Below are positions 9,632-19,214 of a stretch of DNA of 64,000 nt, in pieces. Position 1 is the first letter of the stretch; the number at the start of each line of letters is the position of its first letter. The stretch lies in assembly GCF_013030265.1 (NCBI RefSeq), contig NZ_WPZQ01000005.1:248001-312000 (forward strand), read 5' to 3'. Under the pieces are notes generated by a model that was not told the origin of the DNA, did no database searches, and worked only from the letters and a program-made list of their open reading frames with translations. The translations under genes and the position numbers were made by a program. The stretch comes from Ruegeria arenilitoris (lineage in GTDB: Bacteria > Pseudomonadota > Alphaproteobacteria > Rhodobacterales > Rhodobacteraceae).

Positions 9632-10858
9632 ATGACAATGAATTCAATCGTTTTGGTCGCCGGCTTATTCGCAGTATTAGTGGGGTTACGGTCTCGCAAT
9701 CCGCGGCCGATAGAAATCGACCTGATCGCGAACCCACAAACCCGGCAGGGGACCATTGGCCTGTATTTGTTGCGTGGGCCTTACACATTCATTGACCCCA
9801 GCGCGGACCCAACGATGTTGTTTAGTCTCCGCTACGGCGAAAGTCCGTTTACTTTGAAAACGATGGCTTGGGCACTTGGGCTATCCTCAGTCTTTGTGGT
9901 CAGTGCAATCTACTTGGGATGGGCGCTTTTTGATATCACAACCTACGGAGCGTGGAGCTTTTTCAACGATGACGTACCAGCGAACAAGCGTTGGTTTCAG
10001 GCAGCCATCAGCGTGCTGCCCATGTTTGCGTTTGTTGCGGCGGCAGTAGATCGGGACAAGCTGAGTGCCCGTTTCTTTGGGGGATCGGACACTTATTATG
10101 ATCTGGCGTATCAGATCGGCTACGGTGTGTTTCTGATTGTGCATAGTCGAGTCTTCGAAAACACTGGGCTGTTTATGATGTCCGGTTTCCTGGTCACTTT
10201 GGTGCCGAACGAGCGCAAGATGGCCTTTGTGCTTGGTTTGGCTCTGTGTGCGGCATTTGTGCTGGGGTATCTGGGTAATCTGGGTGCGACCCACGGAGCG
10301 ATGTTGATCTTCATCTTATTTATCGCCGTCAGTGCGTGGCTTGCGTTTGTCGCGATGGTCGAAATTCTCAGCGCGTTGCGATGGCATGATGCCGGTGATG
10401 TGGCCATCGTCGCCGGGCTGGTCTGCATTGCGGCGATCGGGCTTGTACTTGCGCTGATTATCCCGTTTCTGATGGTGTTCGTTCTCTATGCGATCATGGT
10501 TTTGACACCTGAGAGCGTAAGTAACGACTGGGTGAACCTGGTAGGTCCGTTCCGTGGGGGTGGTGTCCCGGCTGCCATTGTGCTGAGCATTGCCTGTATT
10601 CCGCCCCTCCTGCCAACGTTGTGGATCATGTGCCGTGGTCTGGGTACGCTGATTGCCAGAAACACCCCCATGATGTCTCGCTTCATTGCAGAACTTAAGG
10701 TGAGTGAAGGGCCCCTGAACCAATCAGGGTTTGACAATCTGATGCGCCCGTATCGCAATGCCAATGTGCTGGGTTTCGGAGTATCCACGGTAGCGACCTT
10801 TGCATTGCTGGCCGCTGCGTTGTGGATACTCAGCACCGTCTTTACAGTGACTGGCTGA
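9632..10858 (+). CDS. Unrecognised polytopic membrane protein
   Basis: This frame of 408 residues is largely hydrophobic, with about eight to nine membrane segments. A soluble stretch at about residues 25-75 contains PRPIEIDLIANPQTRQGT. No family was recognised and no catalytic motif stands out. It starts with ATG at 9632 without a good ribosome binding site, so the true start could be further in, such as the Met at 9814. It lies 171 bp after the glycosyltransferase operon and is followed at once by a small GC-rich hairpin. Its base composition seems a little lower in GC than its neighbours. Neighbours do not suggest a job. Confidence 0.6.
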   Translation: MTMNSIVLVAGLFAVLVGLRSRNPRPIEIDLIANPQTRQGTIGLYLLRGPYTFIDPSADPTMLFSLRYGESPFTLKTMAWALGLSSVFVVSAIYLGWALFDITTYGAWSFFNDDVPANKRWFQAAISVLPMFAFVAAAVDRDKLSARFFGGSDTYYDLAYQIGYGVFLIVHSRVFENTGLFMMSGFLVTLVPNERKMAFVLGLALCAAFVLGYLGNLGATHGAMLIFILFIAVSAWLAFVAMVEILSALRWHDAGDVAIVAGLVCIAAIGLVLALIIPFLMVFVLYAIMVLTPESVSNDWVNLVGPFRGGGVPAAIVLSIACIPPLLPTLWIMCRGLGTLIARNTPMMSRFIAELKVSEGPLNQSGFDNLMRPYRNANVLGFGVSTVATFALLAAALWILSTVFTVTG

Positions 10859-10873
10859 AGCCCTTCGGGCTTC
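10857..10873 (+). terminator. Hairpin at the stop of the membrane protein gene
   Basis: A perfect 7-bp stem (GAAGCCC with GGGCTTC) and a 3-base TTC loop overlaps the TGA stop. No U-run follows at once, so it may be a weak terminator or a 3' stabiliser. Confidence 0.4.
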
Positions 10874-10944
10874 GCCAACCGTTTCGGCAGTCGCTGCACC
10901 AGTTTTCGAAGCTTTGCGGGTCAAGTCAGCCGCATACGCAACAA

Positions 10945-11295
10945 CTAACCGGCCTCGTCTTCGAAGTACTGACGAAAAAAAACCGTGACGCCTTCGGATT
11001 TTATCGATCTTTCGATGGCCAGTCCTGCCCCCGGTGCAAACCACTCAAGCTGAACCCTGTGATTCAGCGCAGCTTCCAGATCTTCCACCCGGCGGTCATG
11101 CCAGTCCATATAGGCCATCTGAGCATAATGATGCGGGCTGGCCGGGAACACTTGTATTGCCAGATCAAAGTCGCTGTTTGCGGAATGCGTACCACGAGCC
11201 CGGCTGCCGAAGAGGATCACTTTTCGAATAATTGAATGCTGCTTTGCCCAATATTTTATGGCGTTGCTGTGTTGCTCGCTCAGTCCGTTAGTCAC
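10945..11295 (-). CDS. MNT-type minimal nucleotidyltransferase domain protein
   Basis: This small protein of 116 residues has the DNA polymerase-beta-like nucleotidyltransferase signature GSRARGTHSANSDFDLA (about residues 31-47): the GSxxxG loop followed by two metal-binding aspartates. A third acidic position may be the Glu in VQLEWF near residue 84. Proteins of this size are usually the antitoxin (MntA) half of HEPN-MNT modules, where they AMPylate the HEPN toxin, or stand-alone nucleotidyltransferases. No HEPN gene is visible on either side: 113 bp separates it from thiC upstream and an 86-bp gap follows downstream. It may be an orphan or remnant. The family is clear; the role is not. Confidence 0.75.
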   Translation of the reverse strand: MTNGLSEQHSNAIKYWAKQHSIIRKVILFGSRARGTHSANSDFDLAIQVFPASPHHYAQMAYMDWHDRRVEDLEAALNHRVQLEWFAPGAGLAIERSIKSEGVTVFFRQYFEDEAG

Positions 11296-11377
11296 CGGTA
11301 AACCCTGTTTTTTGCCTGATGCGGTCTATTTAGGTGTTCAATGTAACATCTCCTAGGTCCGGATTTCAGACGGATGC

Positions 11378-11398
11378 GAGACCGGTTGGACCGGTCTC
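11378..11398 (-). terminator. Hairpin just downstream of thiC
   Basis: A perfect 9-bp inverted repeat (GAGACCGGT / ACCGGTCTC) with a 3-base loop lies 11 bp past the thiC stop on the minus strand. There is no obvious U-run, so it is a terminator-like or stabilising hairpin. Confidence 0.5.
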
Positions 11399-11408
11399 AC
11401 CATATCGG

Positions 11409-13420
<2,012 letters not shown>

Positions 13421-13533
13421 GTGACCTTTGGTTAGCTCAGGCACCTCGTCTGAGACAAGCCCTTATTCAGCCATGTTTCGATTTATATAAACACAGCGTT
13501 AGGTAGGAGGGCGCTGTCATCAGGAATTTGCCC

Positions 13534-13558
13534 CTGCGGCACCGGGCAGGTGCCGCAG
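13534..13558 (-). terminator. GC-rich hairpin downstream of the autotransporter gene
   Basis: A perfect 9-bp stem (CTGCGGCAC / GTGCCGCAG) with a 7-base loop starts 11 bp after the autotransporter stop. On the minus strand no U-run follows it. A T-rich stretch lies on the plus-strand side. It probably ends or protects the autotransporter message. Confidence 0.5.
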
Positions 13559-13569
13559 AGATTTTTGTT

Positions 13570-16500
13570 TTAGAACGACCACTTAAGACCGGCGCGCAAG
13601 AACGGGCCCTGAGCATTGTCGCCGATCTCCTGTTCGGCCTTCAGCTCTAACAGCATGTCCTGAACCAGATCTTTCTCATAACCCACCGCGACGCTTGCAC
13701 CGGTAAAATCTGTCGATGCAAAGATCACATTCTGAGTTGATGAGAAGACGGAGACATCAGCCTGCGAATCCCCCAGACCACGGCGCAGCACACCGCTTAG
13801 CTGGCCTGACAGAACTCCGCCATTGTTGAATTGCTTTTCAACTTCGGCACCCAACCGGGCTTCGATCACCTCGGTCGTGATGTCTCCGACAGTAGCATTC
13901 GCAACCGAGCCGGTTTCCGTGTAACCATCATCCTTCTGATTCGTATATCTGGCGTCAGCAAAACCGATCAGCCCGAAATTGTCGCTGACATCGAACGCGC
14001 GCTCAACACCGATATGTGCAGTCAGCAGTGTGCTGTCATAATCTGCCTTTGCATCGGCGCTGCCCGTGATCTGACGTGTTCGATCAGTCGAAAGCCAGCC
14101 GTAACCAAGACCGGCCTCAACCGTGAACGCGCCAAACTGGCGACCCACCGCTGCATCCAGATAGAAGCCGGTGGTGTCAAAGTCGGTCGTGCGGCTATCA
14201 CCATCGGCCGTGAACACGCCCATACCAAAAGCCAGTGCAATGCCGTTTTCTGTCTGGCCAGAAAGTCCGGCACTGCCGTTGAACAGCTTCACATCGGTTT
14301 TGACGTCAGGATCATTCTCGAACTCGCGGTATTCTGCGTCGATCATTGCAAACGGGCGGAACCCACCGAAAGTTGCACCGGGTGCATTTCTGAACGAAAC
14401 ACCCTGTGTTACCTGCGGGGCCTGCTGGAACTGCAGCGCATTGCCGCTGCTGCCTACTACGCTGCCAAACATGGCGACGACATCGCCCGGCGTTGCAACG
14501 TCGGTCCCGTCAACGACAGCATATACCGGAGCTGCCCCACCTTCGTTCTGGACAAACCAGGCAGAGTCCTGATCCGAAATCTTGGTGGTGAATGTTCCCA
14601 CAGTTGGTGCAGCGTCCTCAAAGCTGAAAACTTTGCTACCCCCTTGTGCGTCCAGATTCACATCGTGATCACCCACACGGATCCGGCCCGAGATGTTGTC
14701 TTTCGTATCTACGTTCAGGACACCTTTGCCGGTTCCCAGATAGATCGCATAAGCATCACCGCCGTCGGAAGTGGCCGAGATGGTTCCCACATCCGTAATC
14801 ACGCCGTCAAAGTTCTCGAAATACAGACCATATGCGTTCGCAGCAGGACCACCCGTTGCGCTTGCCGTGATAGATCCGGTGTTTGAGAACGTGCCTTGCA
14901 TATTCTCGACCCAGATACCTGCGGCCAGCGCTTCGGCATCGTCAGTGCCGTTCGCTATTGCTGCAGCGGCGCTGATGGTGCCTGTGTTGGAGATGTCTGC
15001 GGTGACTTCATCATAGAGCAGGATCGACTGCGCCCTGACATTCTTGGCACCTTCGGCCCGAACCATGATGCTGCCGGTGTTCGCAACGCGACCCCCGGTG
15101 TTACCACGCACATAGACGCCACGCGCGGTAGCATCATCTGCACCTGAAACACTGGTGGTTCTGATGGTGCCAGAGTTCGAGAGCGTGCTGTCAAAGCCGT
15201 CCCTGATCTGGATGGCGCCTGCATAAGCTGACGCACTTGTTTCACCCTTGGCTGAAACAGTGATGGAGCCGCTGTTGGTGATGTCGCCCGCGACATCGTC
15301 CCCGACATAGAGACCATATCCTTCGGCCTCGTCCGTGGCATCCGTGGAGGTCACGTTGATCGAACCCGCATTGGTGAAGCTGCCCGCTAACGCGTTGCTG
15401 ATATAGACACCGCCTGCTGTTGCAGAGGTTTCACCATCGGCCTTAACCGTGATTGCTCCGCTGTTCGAAACGTTGCCGTCTACTCCGCTCGCGTAGATGC
15501 CATACGCTTGCGCTTCAGAGCCAAGACCCTGCGCCTGCGCTGATATCGTGCCGCTGTTTGCGATGTTCCCACTTACAAGCGCACCGGCATAGAAACCGGC
15601 TGCCGAAGCAAAAGAATCGGGTGCAGTTGCCTGTGCCGAGATCGTGCCGGTATTGGTAAAGTCACCATCCAGCGTTGAGGATGAGTAGATGCCATATGCA
15701 TAGGCCTGGGATTCATCGGCGATCGCCTGCACGGTTATGACGCCGTTGTTGATCGCATTGCCTTCGAACCCACCACTGACATACAGGCCATAGGCTTCGG
15801 CCGAGGATGTTTCGTCCTGTGCAAAGGCATTGACGGAGCCGGAATTGAAGAAGTCTCCGGTAAGTCCGTTGCGGATATAGAATCCATAGACGGTCGCAGA
15901 TGAGTAACCCTCTCCTCGGGCGCTCACCGAGCCGGTGTTGACGATATTGCCGGTCATCCCGCCTCTGACATACAGGCCGTAGGCTTCTGCTTCTTCCGTT
16001 TCGTCAGTCGCGACTGCGCTGATTGAACCGGAATTCACAAAGTTACCTTCAAGGCCATTGCGGATGTATATACCTGCGACGGTTGCTGAAGAATTCCCCT
16101 CACCTCGGACCGAGATGGTGCCGGTGTTGATGATATCACCATCCATTTCGCCGCTGACATACAGACCATAGGCATAAGCCTCATCCGTCTGGTCGATGGC
16201 GACGGCACTGATCGTTCCGCTGTTGCGGAAGGTTCCGTTGAAATCGCCGCTGATTTCAAAGGCTGTCGCAGTGACCGAGGAATAACCCTCGCCACGAATG
16301 TCGACAGTGCCAGTGTTGATGATGTTTCCGGTCATGCCATTGCGAACTTGAAGTCCAAAAGCCTCGACTTCATCATCCACGACATCGCGTGCATGCACCG
16401 TAATCGTTCCGGTGTTGACGAAATCGCCTGTCAGCCCATCGCGTATATCGAATGCGATCGCCGTAGCTGACGATACCCCATCCGCACGAATGTTGACGTT

Positions 16501-18942
16501 GCCGGAGTTGAAGATGCTTCCGGTCATTGCGCCGCCAACATACAACCCGGTGGCGACGCCCTCGTCATCGCTCGAGTTGGCCGAGACAGAGATGGAGCCC
16601 TGGTTTACGAAGTTGCCATCAAGATCTTCACCAATGTAGAAGCCTGCGGCATTTGCCTCGGTCACTGCATCGTGACGCACTGCGACGGAACCAGTGTTGA
16701 TGACATCGCTCGAGACGCCGCCGTCTACGAAGACGCCGCTCGCATCCGGTGGGACAACTGCAAATGGTGGTGGAGGGGGAACAGGTCGTGACCGAGCAGC
16801 GGCGCTAACCGATCTTACGTCGATGGTGCCCGAATTAAAGAAAGCTCCGTCCAGCCCCTCGCCGAAATGGAAACCGCGGGCAGAGGCAGAGGTCTGTCCC
16901 AACGCGCGCACAACCACCGAACCGCTGTTGCCGACATTCCCTGTCACATCGCCGCCACTGTAGAATCCGGCAGCAGATGCAAAGTCAGCGGTTTCCGTCG
17001 CCTGTGAAATCAGTGCGCCGGTGTTGACGAAATCGCCATTCACATCGGAGGATGAGTATATGCCATACGCATAAGCTCCATCCTCTTCGGCAAATGCCGT
17101 AGCCGAGATCGTCCCGCTGTTGGTGACGTTACCGTCCACGCCGCTTGAGACATACAGGCCATACGCCTCGGCGGAATCGGTCTGATCTGTGGCAATAGCG
17201 GTCACTGAACCGGAATTATTGAAATCACCGGTCAGGCCGCTTGTGATGTAAAAGCCGGCAATGGTCGCAGAAGAGTACGCATGTCCGATCGCCTGAACCG
17301 ATCCGGAGTTGACGATATTGCCAGTCATGCCGCCGCTGACATACAGGCCATAGGCTTCAGCTTCTTCGGTTTCATCAGTCGCAATGGCAGTGATCGATCC
17401 GGTGTTGTGAAAGTTGCCTTCCAGTCCACCGCGAATCTCGAATCCTGCGACTGTCGCCGATGAGTAGCCGTCGCCCCGGACAGCAATGGTGCCGCTGTTA
17501 AAGATATCGCCATCCATGCCACCACGCACGGTCAGGGCATAGGCCTCGGCTTCGTCATCAGTGGTGTCTGTGGCGTTAACGGTTACAGTCCCGGTGTTGA
17601 CGAAGTTACCGGTCAGGCCACCACGGATATCAAAGGCTGCTGCTGTCGCCGAAGAAACGCCCTCGGCCCGAATATCGATGCTGCCCCCGTTGACGATGTT
17701 ACCGGTCATGGCTCCGCTCACGTAGAGACCATTGGCAACGCCTTCGTCGTCGGTTGAGTTCGAGACAACCGAGATAGAGCCGGTGTTGGAAAAGCTGCCA
17801 TCGAAATCGCCGGACAGATAGACGGCGGCGGCGGTGGCCGATGAGCTTGCGTTGGCGCGAACGTTGATTGAACCGCTGTTCACCACGTTTCCGGTCGTAT
17901 CGCCTTCTACATACAGTCCTGCGGCATCAGCTTCGCCAGACGTCGCAGTCGCCGTTGCCGTAATCGTTCCGGTATTGTTGAAGCTTCCGTTCAGATCGCT
18001 TTCCAGGTGGTAGGCCCAGGCCGTGGCCGTCGTCTGCCCGGTTGCAACTGCCTGCACGTTGCCATTGTTGATCAAGTTGCCGTTGGCGTTGCCCTGAATT
18101 TCAACGGCAATAGCCTCGGCATTGGTGCCGTTGTTGGTCGCGGTGGCCTGCAGCGTGCCCGAGTTGTTGACATCGCCATTCAGCGCCCCGGTAATCAGGA
18201 TCGTGCGGGCTTCGAGGGTCGAGCCGTTTTCAGCAGTGGCGCTGATCGTGCCGCTGTTGTCGATATTCGTGCCGACATCGCCGACGAACACAAGCCCAAG
18301 TGCAGAAACATCGCTGGTTCCAGCTGCGCTTGCGGTGGCTGAAATTGTGCCCGAGTTGAAAACTGAACCTGTCGACTCAACACCGTTTGTGAACAACGCG
18401 CCAAGTGCGCTTGCGCTTCCACTGCTCGTGGCCTGTGCATTCGCAGTGACGGTGCCGGTGTTCACAAATGCACCGTTATAGTCTCCGCCCATCAGGAAAC
18501 CAAATGCCGCCCCATAGGTGCTGCTGCCGGCGTTGATAGCTATCGTGCCATTGTTGATGATCTCACCGGTCGCGCTGAGATCCCCGTCCAGAAGTACACC
18601 GAATCCGGTGGCGCTGGCCGAAGAGGGGCCCGAAATTGTGCCGTTGTTGATCGCTGTGCTGGAATAGTCCGTATCAATGAGAACGGCCGGACCGCCGCTG
18701 GTGGTCAGGTTGACCGCTCCGGTTGCCGTAATTGTGGTATCCACATCGGTGGAAACAACTGCTCGGGTGTTTTGTGTCGTCGAAATGACCTGCGATTGCG
18801 CAGTTCCAACCGACAATGCCACAACAGAAGCCGAAACAAGGAACAGCGACGGCGCAACACTCGCCACTTGCCCTTTCCATTTCACAATACGACCCCCGCG
18901 CGCCACACGAGTGTGTGGGCGCTTTATTGCGCTACTCTTCAT
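13570..18942 (-). CDS. Large repeat-rich autotransporter (type V secreted surface protein)
   Basis: This 1790-residue protein has an extended N-terminal signal region: basic residues 1-26, a hydrophobic stretch (SLFLVSASVVALSVGT) and probable cleavage after AQS near residue 51. Residues about 60-1400 form the passenger, built of about 40 imperfect units around the motif NSGTI/NTGSV spaced about 31-32 residues, as expected for a beta-helix. A proline-rich interruption (SRPVPPPPPFAVVPP) sits near residue 720. The C-terminal 270 residues form the autotransporter beta-barrel, starting near GFRPFAMIDAEYREF and ending in a terminal phenylalanine (AGLKWSF) as outer-membrane barrels do. The role is probably adhesion or surface coating. 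It is transcribed away from the TPR-sulfotransferase across a 272-bp AT-rich gap. No protease triad was seen. Confidence 0.92.
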   Translation of the reverse strand: MKSSAIKRPHTRVARGGRIVKWKGQVASVAPSLFLVSASVVALSVGTAQSQVISTTQNTRAVVSTDVDTTITATGAVNLTTSGGPAVLIDTDYSSTAINNGTISGPSSASATGFGVLLDGDLSATGEIINNGTIAINAGSSTYGAAFGFLMGGDYNGAFVNTGTVTANAQATSSGSASALGALFTNGVESTGSVFNSGTISATASAAGTSDVSALGLVFVGDVGTNIDNSGTISATAENGSTLEARTILITGALNGDVNNSGTLQATATNNGTNAEAIAVEIQGNANGNLINNGNVQAVATGQTTATAWAYHLESDLNGSFNNTGTITATATATSGEADAAGLYVEGDTTGNVVNSGSINVRANASSSATAAAVYLSGDFDGSFSNTGSISVVSNSTDDEGVANGLYVSGAMTGNIVNGGSIDIRAEGVSSATAAAFDIRGGLTGNFVNTGTVTVNATDTTDDEAEAYALTVRGGMDGDIFNSGTIAVRGDGYSSATVAGFEIRGGLEGNFHNTGSITAIATDETEEAEAYGLYVSGGMTGNIVNSGSVQAIGHAYSSATIAGFYITSGLTGDFNNSGSVTAIATDQTDSAEAYGLYVSSGVDGNVTNSGTISATAFAEEDGAYAYGIYSSSDVNGDFVNTGALISQATETADFASAAGFYSGGDVTGNVGNSGSVVVRALGQTSASARGFHFGEGLDGAFFNSGTIDVRSVSAAARSRPVPPPPPFAVVPPDASGVFVDGGVSSDVINTGSVAVRHDAVTEANAAGFYIGEDLDGNFVNQGSISVSANSSDDEGVATGLYVGGAMTGSIFNSGNVNIRADGVSSATAIAFDIRDGLTGDFVNTGTITVHARDVVDDEVEAFGLQVRNGMTGNIINTGTVDIRGEGYSSVTATAFEISGDFNGTFRNSGTISAVAIDQTDEAYAYGLYVSGEMDGDIINTGTISVRGEGNSSATVAGIYIRNGLEGNFVNSGSISAVATDETEEAEAYGLYVRGGMTGNIVNTGSVSARGEGYSSATVYGFYIRNGLTGDFFNSGSVNAFAQDETSSAEAYGLYVSGGFEGNAINNGVITVQAIADESQAYAYGIYSSSTLDGDFTNTGTISAQATAPDSFASAAGFYAGALVSGNIANSGTISAQAQGLGSEAQAYGIYASGVDGNVSNSGAITVKADGETSATAGGVYISNALAGSFTNAGSINVTSTDATDEAEGYGLYVGDDVAGDITNSGSITVSAKGETSASAYAGAIQIRDGFDSTLSNSGTIRTTSVSGADDATARGVYVRGNTGGRVANTGSIMVRAEGAKNVRAQSILLYDEVTADISNTGTISAAAAIANGTDDAEALAAGIWVENMQGTFSNTGSITASATGGPAANAYGLYFENFDGVITDVGTISATSDGGDAYAIYLGTGKGVLNVDTKDNISGRIRVGDHDVNLDAQGGSKVFSFEDAAPTVGTFTTKISDQDSAWFVQNEGGAAPVYAVVDGTDVATPGDVVAMFGSVVGSSGNALQFQQAPQVTQGVSFRNAPGATFGGFRPFAMIDAEYREFENDPDVKTDVKLFNGSAGLSGQTENGIALAFGMGVFTADGDSRTTDFDTTGFYLDAAVGRQFGAFTVEAGLGYGWLSTDRTRQITGSADAKADYDSTLLTAHIGVERAFDVSDNFGLIGFADARYTNQKDDGYTETGSVANATVGDITTEVIEARLGAEVEKQFNNGGVLSGQLSGVLRRGLGDSQADVSVFSSTQNVIFASTDFTGASVAVGYEKDLVQDMLLELKAEQEIGDNAQGPFLRAGLKWSF
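15430..16698 (-). repeat. Autotransporter repeat superblock B (C-terminal copy)
   Basis: This block encodes the same order of units as superblock A: GLYVGGAMTGSIF, then GVSSATAIAFDIRDGLTGDF, down to QAYAYGIYSSSTLDGDF. Its start aligns to A at an offset of 1182 bp (394 codons). Its end aligns at an offset of 1371 bp, because it contains one extra 189-bp (63-codon) dimer unit. The proline-rich linker separates it from A. Confidence 0.8.
16800..17880 (-). repeat. Autotransporter repeat superblock A (N-terminal copy)
   Basis: This block encodes the first copy of the repeated unit series (GLYVSGAMTGNIV, GVSSATAAAFDIRGGLTGNF, down to GAYAYGIYSSSDVNGDF). It matches superblock B closely at protein level, with one 63-residue dimer fewer. 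Within it, odd and even units alternate in sequence, so the basic evolutionary unit is a dimer of 189 bp. Confidence 0.8.
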
Positions 18943-19214
18943 TTTCCGAAAACCCCCTCGGAATTTTATTTGTTTACTATAGGTAAATTAGCTAGCTAGC
19001 TGCGAAGCTGGGCACAAATGTGACTTTTGTATAAACCTTTCAAATATTTTGCGGTATTGCACATACCACACACTACATATCGTTTTGATACTTGGTGTTA
19101 TCCGGAAAATCTGGCCAATAGACTGGGCTATAAGAATGCTCTACGAGTAGCTGGTCGATCCAAAAAACATGCGCTTTTGCAGGTCAAAAACGCTGCAGGA
19201 ATGAGGTAACACTA
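18943..19214. promoter_or_regulatory. Divergent AT-rich intergenic region (autotransporter / TPR-sulfotransferase)
   Basis: This 272-bp gap is visibly more AT-rich than its surroundings and must hold the promoters of both divergent genes. A short inverted repeat TTTAC / GTAAA lies at 18973-18987, next to a GCTAGCTAGC repeat at 18991-19000. A 60-codon frame in it has no coding character. The autotransporter start is preceded by a GAGGGGG ribosome binding site. Confidence 0.4.

Noticed and set aside
9454-9756. A minus-strand frame of about 100 codons overlapping the start of the unrecognised membrane protein
   Set aside because: Part of it reads plausibly (EKVVKLRLVSDYENSKFKL), but it overlaps a better plus-strand gene and has no recognised domain.
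13831-14886. A 351-codon plus-strand frame inside the autotransporter
   Set aside because: It is a shadow frame opposite the beta-barrel and the end of the passenger; it has no start signal or domain.
13570-18942. The repeat pattern considered as a CRISPR or minisatellite
   Set aside because: The repeats keep one open frame of 63 codons and encode an autotransporter passenger. There are no unique spacers.
19027-19209. A 60-codon frame upstream of the TPR-sulfotransferase
   Set aside because: It lies in an AT-rich promoter region, has no ribosome binding site and shows no protein-like composition.
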